From: Clostridia bacterium
Lineage (GTDB): Bacteria > Bacillota > Clostridia > Oscillospirales > CAG-272
Assembly (NCBI GenBank): GCA_017456625.1
Contig: JAFTJB010000069.1
Span: 1-45,623 of the forward strand
Direction of reading: 5' to 3'
DNA length: 45,623 bases
Under the pieces are notes generated by a model. The model searched no databases, was not told where the DNA came from, and saw only the letters and a program-made list of their open reading frames with translations. Of this stretch, positions 41,501 through 45,623 are shown piece after piece. Within the stretch, counting starts at the first letter, position 1. Every line of letters begins with the position of its first letter. The translations under genes were made by a program, and so were the position numbers.

Positions 41501-42391
41501 GATGAAGCCGTTGATCGCCGCGGTCATATACGCGGGCTTCGTGAACTCAACGAACTCCACACCCTTGGCATCGGTCTTGATAACGCCGTTCAGGCCAACC
41601 GCCTTACCCGCCTCGACCACGGATGCCGCGGTCTCGTTCTTGGAAAGATAGTATGCCGCGACCTGCGCGCTCTGCTCGCCCGTTACGTCCGAACGGAAGG
41701 AACCCCATCTTTTGGCAAAGCGAAGCGCGCGCGCTTCCTTAAAGGGTGCCGCGAGGCTCAAACCGCTTCCGATCGCAAACTGACGCTCGATCGCCGCAGA
41801 CTTGCCGACGGTATCTCCGTTAAGTGTCAGGACGGGATAATACACGAACTGAATACTCGAGATCGTCGCCTCGGTAATACCCATAGCGGCAAGGTCAAGC
41901 ACCCAAGTCGTCTCACCCGAGCTGGGCGTGTAGAGGACGTTGGTATCAAACTCGCTCACCTCGTAATGCAGTCCCGTGATAAACACCAGATCAGCGAGCT
42001 TGAAGCCGCCCTTGGCGGGATCGATCGCATCCGCAACGCTGTGATAGACGGTACCCTTCTCGTCATTCAGCGTCATGGACCACGCACCGTCCTTAATGCG
42101 GATCACGTGCTTGCTCGTGCTGGTGAACACCAGATCCATATCTGCGAGATTGAACACCTTGTCCTCTTTCACATGAGGTAGCTTGCTGTCCGGCTTAAAG
42201 AAGTCGGCGTACTCCTCCATGTAAGCGAGGTACGGAATGGTACCAAGCTCGCTCTGATAGTCGGAAATCATATCCGACGTTACCGTGTTGCCTGTCGTGC
42301 CCGATGCTGAAGCGGATACGGCAGCGCTGCTCACAAGAAACAGGCATGACAATACGATGCAAAGTATTCTTGTGAATTTCGATTTTCTCAT
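38600..42391 (-). CDS. very large secreted solute-binding protein with carbohydrate-binding-like extension
   Basis: 1263 residues, about three times the usual 420-450. A signal peptide (1-30, ending SAAVSASASG) has no convincing lipobox. Residues about 30-390 are beta-rich and unrecognised. About 395-560 resembles a CBM6/35-type beta-sandwich (VKIEAENTSNTS…, WVEYKFAVDTSGMYDIVSRF). About 565-690 is helical. About 725-1150 is a family-1 extracellular solute-binding domain (IEVWMVSGAA…, GGTLLPSILAGLGPDVYMG, …FRTGEMPIVISEY…, …GASWEYMKWFTG). The last ~100 residues are charged helices. It should bind a glycan outside the cell and deliver it to the pair-1 permeases. ATG 42391 follows AGGAGG. First gene of the operon. 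Confidence 0.88.
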   Translation of the reverse strand: MRKSKFTRILCIVLSCLFLVSSAAVSASASGTTGNTVTSDMISDYQSELGTIPYLAYMEEYADFFKPDSKLPHVKEDKVFNLADMDLVFTSTSKHVIRIKDGAWSMTLNDEKGTVYHSVADAIDPAKGGFKLADLVFITGLHYEVSEFDTNVLYTPSSGETTWVLDLAAMGITEATISSIQFVYYPVLTLNGDTVGKSAAIERQFAIGSGLSLAAPFKEARALRFAKRWGSFRSDVTGEQSAQVAAYYLSKNETAASVVEAGKAVGLNGVIKTDAKGVEFVEFTKPAYMTAAINGFIDTYELRFFTTDADGNELRPSMQQVPEWTTYTLRDGSGFFSDDFGFILTPDENGELSLMLEGINEPMVLSQIILTPYESADTYETYINALKNGVGLTAGQTTVKIEAENTSNTSTNVVYPIEDRISPITSPSSTKKILLNTIGTEKWATSGQWVEYKFAVDTSGMYDIVSRFQQSYLDGLYVNRSLQIFTDYASEADYKKTFNNTYGYYNGVPFAEASAHRYDYDTGWQVTALSDGNSVYQIYLERGVVYTIRFEVTLGSMSGLVREVEDILNNLNDDYLSILKLTGADPDDYRDYGFYRLLPNTIKNMFAQISRLEAISAMLKETAGVASTYSGICDQLTNLLDRMVKDEDEIAKNLDNYKSYVGSLGTFLTDAKTQPLQLDYILIQPASTELPEAEGNFFQRMIHEISAFFQSFFRDYNSMGAMDTDSAAENIEVWMVSGAATDEASYGRDQLQVVRNMCTNDFTNNVTQGRIAVDLKLVAGGTLLPSILAGLGPDVYMGLAQGTVINYAIRGALQEIEGLEGFEEVKKQFNEAAMIVFRMEDADDVTHYYGLPETQQFPMMFVRIDILADLGIDIPTTWNEVYNVQAMLESNNMEIGVPVNYQMFLYQMGGELFADNGMRINLDSQLGESSFQKMCELFTQYSFPYSYNAANRFRTGEMPIVISEYVGLYNQLKVFATELEGVWSFVPLPGIEHVDPETGKTYINNSSISTASASVMIKGTEKIGASWEYMKWFTGDYAQAEFSNEMVAIIGDSAKHPTANMTALENMPWTEAELKQVEAQFNNLASVPNYPGSYILGRYTNFAFLSAYNDNEDPITELRSYINTINKEITRKREEFNLEILETGVNLSEKRMGQAEEAIAVLKANHNKAAYAAFLAEADAIIANMKISNDDEAHIKRLLVLSDEIMKFLPDEGVETPSYFVRVSKQTSEPKNGGYSIDSLSEQKLLYFTAQCFKDAANALATY

Positions 42392-42590
42392 TTGCGTTTC
42401 CTCCTGCAAATAATTCCGGACAGATGCGGTCTGTCCCCACCGTTGCGCGTGTGCGCGTGTAAGGCGATCCTTACTCACCCCGAGTGTGAAAGACCGAAGC
42501 AAAACCGATCTCCGTGCCCGAAAGCAAGCAAAAAAGCCGTTTTTGGCGGGATAAAAGCCCGTGAGGGCATAATACCCCTATATTGATATG
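42392..42590 (-). promoter_or_regulatory. long structured 5' leader of the ABC operon
   Basis: About 195 nt separate the predicted start of transcription from the ATG. The leader holds several small hairpins, among them GCCC-TCAC-GGGC followed by TTTT, TAAGG-ATCG-CCTTA (42460-42473), and GGACAGA-CCGCA-TCTGTCC (42418-42436) just ahead of the ribosome binding site, plus a T6 tract. I could not match it to a known riboswitch class. Confidence 0.45.
42475..42570 (-). CDS. possible 31-residue leader peptide
   Basis: An open frame starting MPSRAFIPPKTAF lies in the leader of the ABC operon and begins with an ATG 4 nt after AGGGG. Its codons pass through the T-rich tract. It could couple translation to leader folding, but a frame of this length can arise by chance. 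Confidence 0.2.
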   Translation of the reverse strand: MPSRAFIPPKTAFLLAFGHGDRFCFGLSHSG

Positions 42591-42593
42591 TAT

Positions 42594-42622
42594 ATCATAC
42601 CACAAATTGGGACGATTGTCAA
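42594..42622 (-). promoter_or_regulatory. promoter of the seven-gene ABC operon
   Basis: Minus strand: TTGACA (42617-42622), 17-bp spacer, TATGAT (42594-42599). Confidence 0.8.
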
Positions 42623-42756
42623 GCGAAACCGACGCCGATTTTTCCGATCCATTTTAATTTTGCGGCAAAAGTCACCCAATTTTTTAAAATCATTCTTGAT
42701 TTTTCGAGCGGCACGGAAGAGCCTTTTTTTGTGCACTTTCCTTCTCTTTTTAAAAA

Positions 42757-42771
42757 GTAAATAGTATTTAC
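42757..42771. promoter_or_regulatory. palindromic site GTAAAT-N3-ATTTAC, copy 1
   Basis: Six-base arms around AGT. The same arms recur 106 bp away. It is about 140 bp upstream of the ABC operon -35 box. Confidence 0.5.
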
Positions 42772-42862
42772 CCTGTTTTGGGTTGCATTTCTCAAAAAAC
42801 AGGCTGTTTTTGTGCAACATTTCCTTTTGTTTTTTCACCATTTTTTAAAGAATTCCAAAAAT

Positions 42863-42877
42863 GTAAATTATATTTAC
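42863..42877. promoter_or_regulatory. palindromic site GTAAAT-N3-ATTTAC, copy 2
   Basis: Six-base arms around TAT. The distance between the centres of the two copies is 106 bp, near a whole number of helical turns. Confidence 0.5.
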
Positions 42878-43052
42878 CTACTTTGCGGTTCAGCAAAGAA
42901 GTAAGTTCATACAAATGACATGCCTTATCAATGTGCAAATTACACAAAAAATGAACGATTTTTTCTACACGCTCCAACCTGCAAAAATGTCTTTTTTGAG
43001 TTTGTCTGCATGCCTTTCAGCCTCTGCAACCGCCCCTAAAGCCAAAAAGGAA

Positions 43053-43085
43053 GCCGCCGTCGCGCCATTTTGGTGCGACGGCGGC
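43053..43085 (-). terminator. terminator-like hairpin of the SUF-like operon
   Basis: An 11-bp perfect GC-rich stem (43053-43063 with 43075-43085), extended by further pairs; on the minus strand TTCCTTTTTGG follows. Confidence 0.75.
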
Positions 43086-43110
43086 AGGAGCGGTGCTCTA
43101 CCCGTTCGAT

Positions 43111-44028
43111 TTACTTCAAAAATCCGTTGATGATCTCTGCCTCGGCTTCCTTTTCGGAGAGTCCTAAAGTCATGAGCTTGATGAGCTGCTCGCCCGCGAT
43201 CTTACCGATCGCCGCCTCGTGGATCAGCCCTGCCTCAATGTGATTTGCCTCGATCTTCGGGATCGCCACGACCTGTGCCTGATCCATAATGATCGCATCG
43301 CACTCGGTATGTCCCGAGCAACGGTTGTTGCCGTTGATTTGCGAGAGAAAGCTCTGACGGCTGCGATCCTTCGCAACGGAGCGCGAAACGACGTGCGTAC
43401 CGCAGTTTTCGCCATTGAGATCGACCACAAAGTCGGTCTCTGCAAACTGGTCACCGTGCGTCATGATCTTCTCACGAACGATCAGCGTTGCGCCGTCCGC
43501 CAGTGTTGCCTTGGTCTTTCTGCGCGTGGAATCCACACCCTTGATCTGCGCAGTCTCCATCTCTACGTAGCTGTTTTCCTCTAAAATCGCAACGGTGGTG
43601 GGATTCATGACGTTTTTGCCGTTTCCGTCCCCCTCGCCGTAGTGCTTTTCGATATACTTCAGCTTGGCGTTCTTGCCAACGTAGAAGGTATGAATACCGC
43701 TGTGCTCGCTCTCCTCGTCGCCGCCGTTGTGGATGCCGCAGCCCGCGACGATGGTGATGTCACAGTCCTCGCCGATATGGAAATCGTTATATACCAGCTC
43801 TTTAATACCCGTTTGCGAGAGCAGAACGGGGATATGCACGCTTTCGTTCTTCGTGCCGGGCTTGATGATGATATCAATACCGGGCTTGTCCTCTTTTTTG
43901 ACGATGCTGATGTTCTCGGAGCTGTTTTTGCCGTGGAGCTGACCGTTGATGCGCAAGGAATACGCGCCCTGCGGCACATCGTGCAATCCTGCTACCTGCT
44001 CTAAAAGTGTTTTCTGTATTGCGTCCAT
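43111..44028 (-). CDS. SufB/SufD-like iron-sulfur assembly scaffold (SMS-type)
   Basis: 305 residues, shorter than SufB (about 465-495) or SufD (about 420). The C-terminal half has the SufBD beta-helix signatures (TDFVVDLNGENCGTHVVSR, RCSGHTECDAIIMD, IEANHIEAGLIHEAAIGKI). The Glu of IHEA matches the SufB Glu in EHEA, but the Cys that acts in E. coli SufB seems absent from the DQAQVVAIPKIEA segment. It follows the SufC-like gene with a 3-bp gap. With only C and B components, it fits the minimal SUF-like (SMS) system described from comparative genomics of anaerobes. It would assemble Fe-S clusters in the cytoplasm. Confidence 0.85.
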   Translation of the reverse strand: MDAIQKTLLEQVAGLHDVPQGAYSLRINGQLHGKNSSENISIVKKEDKPGIDIIIKPGTKNESVHIPVLLSQTGIKELVYNDFHIGEDCDITIVAGCGIHNGGDEESEHSGIHTFYVGKNAKLKYIEKHYGEGDGNGKNVMNPTTVAILEENSYVEMETAQIKGVDSTRRKTKATLADGATLIVREKIMTHGDQFAETDFVVDLNGENCGTHVVSRSVAKDRSRQSFLSQINGNNRCSGHTECDAIIMDQAQVVAIPKIEANHIEAGLIHEAAIGKIAGEQLIKLMTLGLSEKEAEAEIINGFLK

Positions 44029-44031
44029 GGT

Positions 44032-44742
44032 TTAGCCCTCCTTCGTAAAGCGGCATCCCATACGCGTATCAAGAAGCGTAGGCAAGATCTCCGCCTTTGC
44101 GCCGTATGCTGCAACCTCACCGCCCGAAATGACGATGATCTTATCGGCGATATCAAGAATACGCTCCTGATGGGAGATGATGAGAATAGTGCCGCGCGTG
44201 CGCTCGTACATATTGCGAAAAACCTGAATGAGGTTGTTAAAGCTCCACAGGTCGATTCCCGCCTCGGGCTCGTCAAACACCGACAGCTTGGTGCCGCGTG
44301 CGTTGATCATTGCAATCTCGATACGCTTGAGCTCTCCGCCGGACAGAGAGCCGTCCACGGAGCGGTTGATATAATCCTTGGCGCAAAGACCTACCTCGGA
44401 AAGGTATTGGCACGCCTCGGAGACGTTGATCTTTTTGCCCGATGCAATGGAGATCAGGTCCTTGACCGTGATTCCCTTGAAGCGGACGGGCTGCTGAAAC
44501 GCGAAGCTCACGCCGAGATTCGCACGATCGGTAATGGAAAGGTCGGTAATATCGACGCCGTCAAGCAAAATCTTGCCCGACGTGGGAACGTAAATACCCG
44601 CGATCAGCTTTGCAAGCGTGGATTTTCCGCTTCCGTTCGGGCCCGTAACGGCAACGAAGCGGTCGTTGATCTGCAAGGTCACGTTCTTGAGGATCTCCTT
44701 GCCATCGGGGGTTTTATAAGATACGTTTTTGAATTCTAACAT
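44032..44742 (-). CDS. SufC-like ATPase for iron-sulfur assembly
   Basis: 237 residues. Walker A is GPNGSGKST (34-42), the signature LSGGE is at 133-137, and Walker B with FDEPEAG (156-162) is the SufC form, in which Glu-Ala-Gly replaces the usual transporter sequence. SufC drives conformational change of the SufB scaffold; it is not a membrane transporter. ATG 44742 follows AAAGGAC; a longer frame lacks a start signal. First gene of a two-gene operon; no SufS, SufU or SufE gene is present in the window. Confidence 0.92.
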   Translation of the reverse strand: MLEFKNVSYKTPDGKEILKNVTLQINDRFVAVTGPNGSGKSTLAKLIAGIYVPTSGKILLDGVDITDLSITDRANLGVSFAFQQPVRFKGITVKDLISIASGKKINVSEACQYLSEVGLCAKDYINRSVDGSLSGGELKRIEIAMINARGTKLSVFDEPEAGIDLWSFNNLIQVFRNMYERTRGTILIISHQERILDIADKIIVISGGEVAAYGAKAEILPTLLDTRMGCRFTKEG

Positions 44743-44770
44743 TGCAAGTCCTTTTCTTTGGTAAACTTTA

Positions 44771-44786
44771 AGATATTTCAATATCT
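44771..44786. promoter_or_regulatory. perfect palindrome in the leader of the SufC-like gene
   Basis: AGATATT-TC-AATATCT, 16 bp, lies between the -10 box and the ribosome binding site and could be an operator. AT-rich palindromes also occur by chance. Confidence 0.35.
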
Positions 44787-44792
44787 CATAAT

Positions 44793-44821
44793 ATTTTATC
44801 CTTTTTCGCGCGCGATTGCAA
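44793..44821 (-). promoter_or_regulatory. promoter of the SUF-like operon
   Basis: Minus strand: TTGCAA (44816-44821), 17-bp spacer, TAAAAT (44793-44798). Confidence 0.6.
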
Positions 44822-44886
44822 GCCCTTCCCATACCGTGGTGATGTTAATTTTCTGTGAACGGCACACGCAAAGGGCGGTTTTATGC

Positions 44887-44892
44887 TATAAT
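44887..44892 (+). promoter_or_regulatory. -10 element of the methyltransferase gene
   Basis: TATAAT preceded by TATGC, so an extended -10 element; no good -35 box is visible. Confidence 0.55.
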
Positions 44893-44923
44893 AAAGCGAT
44901 TATAGCACGAAAAAGGAGTATTT

Positions 44924-45623
44924 ATGAGAGATCTACCAAGAGCGACAGTCACGCCAAAGGGCGAAAAATTCCTACGCGGAGGTCACGTTTGGGTGTACGC
45001 GGACGAGATCACGGCACTTGAAGGTTCCCCCGAGAACGGCGCGATCACCGACGTCTATTCCGCAAAAGGGCGCTACCTCGGCAGCGGATTTTACAACGAT
45101 CACTCCAAGATCCGCATCCGCATCGTCACAAAGAACGCGAACGACCGATTTGACGAGGCATTTTGGGAAAGAAAGCTCCGTTGGGCACTTGAATATCGCC
45201 GCACGGTCATGGGAGAGACGGATTTTTCCTGCTGTCGCCTGATCTTCGGAGAGGCGGATTCCTTCCCCGGGCTTACCGTGGACAGATTTGGAAAAGTCCT
45301 TGTCACACAAGTGCTTTCTCTTGGCATTGAGCAACGCAAGGAGATGATCTACCGCCTGCTTTTGCGTCTGCTGCGCGAGGAATTCGGTGCAGAGATCGAG
45401 GCTCTCTTCGAGCGGCCTGACGTTGCCAGTCGCGAGCTTGAGGGCATGGAGCTATCCACCGCCTTCTGGCAGGGAGAGGGGCTCAAACCCGACCTTGACG
45501 GCAAACCAGAGATCGTCGAAAACGGCATCCGCTACGGCGTGGATGAGCTCAACGGACAAAAAACGGGCTTCGTCCTCGATCAGAAATACAAGCGCATGGC
45601 GATCCGCAAGGTTGCCAAGGACA
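44924..45623 (+). CDS. RlmI-like class I SAM-dependent rRNA methyltransferase (partial)
   Basis: 233 codons before the right edge cuts it off; full members have about 390-400. The N-terminal PUA-like domain (about 5-75, …PKGEKFLRGGHVWVYADEI…) binds RNA. A middle domain with …LIFGEADSFPGLTVDRFG… and the start of the methyltransferase domain (GQKTGFVLDQKYKR) match the RlmI/RlmK group, which makes 5-methylcytosine in 23S rRNA. AAAGGAG precedes the ATG. Divergent from the SUF-like operon. Confidence 0.9.
   Translation, partial: MRDLPRATVTPKGEKFLRGGHVWVYADEITALEGSPENGAITDVYSAKGRYLGSGFYNDHSKIRIRIVTKNANDRFDEAFWERKLRWALEYRRTVMGETDFSCCRLIFGEADSFPGLTVDRFGKVLVTQVLSLGIEQRKEMIYRLLLRLLREEFGAEIEALFERPDVASRELEGMELSTAFWQGEGLKPDLDGKPEIVENGIRYGVDELNGQKTGFVLDQKYKRMAIRKVAKD

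Larger units (their letters stand above)
42623..43052. other. AT-rich gene-free stretch
   Basis: Between the ABC promoter and the SUF terminator I find no supported gene; short open frames here lack ribosome binding sites or overlap signals. It contains two matching palindromes (42757-42771, 42863-42877), a GTTGCA…TGCAAC inverted repeat enclosing AAAAACAG/CTGTTTTT (42782-42817), and a CTTTGC-GGTTCA-GCAAAG hairpin (42881-42898). Confidence 0.6.

Noticed and set aside
42578..42841. 87-codon minus-strand open frame rich in Lys/Arg upstream of the ABC operon
   Set aside because: It contains the operon promoter and one of the palindromes; composition is that of AT-rich noncoding DNA.
42915..43130. 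71-codon plus-strand open frame left of the SUF-like operon
   Set aside because: It runs through the GC-rich terminator hairpin and into the convergent gene and has no ribosome binding site.

Overview
The window looks like a chromosomal segment of an anaerobic, low-to-mid GC Bacillota, most probably a gut-type Clostridia. The evidence is a T-box leader in front of ileS, a long-form hpf, a CpsB/C/D tyrosine-kinase module, a two-gene SUF-like operon, consensus sigma-A promoters (TTGACA-17-TATAAT recurs), clean AGGAGG-type ribosome binding sites, and large sugar ABC loci without their own ATPase. Genus cannot be read from the sequence. No phage, transposase, CRISPR array or rRNA was seen.

Layout. 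Bases 1-2619: a promoter reading out of the left edge, then a (+) operon of a ComEC-like metallo-beta-lactamase lipoprotein, an SDR reductase and a VanY-type D,D-carboxypeptidase. 2658-3781: an unrecognised acidic-linker protein with its own promoter and terminator. 3783-9690: sugar and redox metabolism, with a GH78-like rhamnosidase divergent from an aldo/keto reductase, and an AraC regulator divergent from an FAD oxidoreductase. 9693-11450: an XRE regulator and a tRNA operon (Gly, Arg, His), ending in a duplicated palindrome that includes the tRNA-His 3' end. 11504-15350: holA, then three peptidoglycan-binding-type proteins without signal peptides, behind a possible Shine-Dalgarno-masking inverted repeat, and a triple-hairpin terminator. 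15345-19611: an AraC regulator divergent from a GH4 glycosidase, a metallophosphoesterase with a LacI-like operator, and a pyridoxal/pyridoxine kinase. 19623-22823: a CpsC-CpsD-(unknown membrane protein)-CpsB phosphotyrosine module without polysaccharide genes. 22876-27627: T-box, ileS, lspA and an rluD-type gene. 27736-28404: hpf.

28410-42622 is the most interesting part: a (-) operon of about 14 kb and seven genes. In order of transcription these are a 1263-residue secreted protein with a solute-binding domain behind a large N-terminal extension, a MalF/MalG-type permease pair, a signal peptide/NHL-propeller/TPR/Yip1 membrane protein, a 1283-residue secreted protein of the DUF5696 type, and a second MalF/MalG-type pair with matched inserts. 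It has no ATPase, hydrolase or regulator gene of a named family. I infer a surface machine that binds, perhaps cuts, and imports a polysaccharide or complex glycan; its biochemistry appears undescribed.

42623-45623: an AT-rich intergenic stretch with two matching palindromes 106 bp apart, a two-gene SUF-like (SMS-type) iron-sulfur operon, and the start of an RlmI-like rRNA methyltransferase cut off by the window edge.
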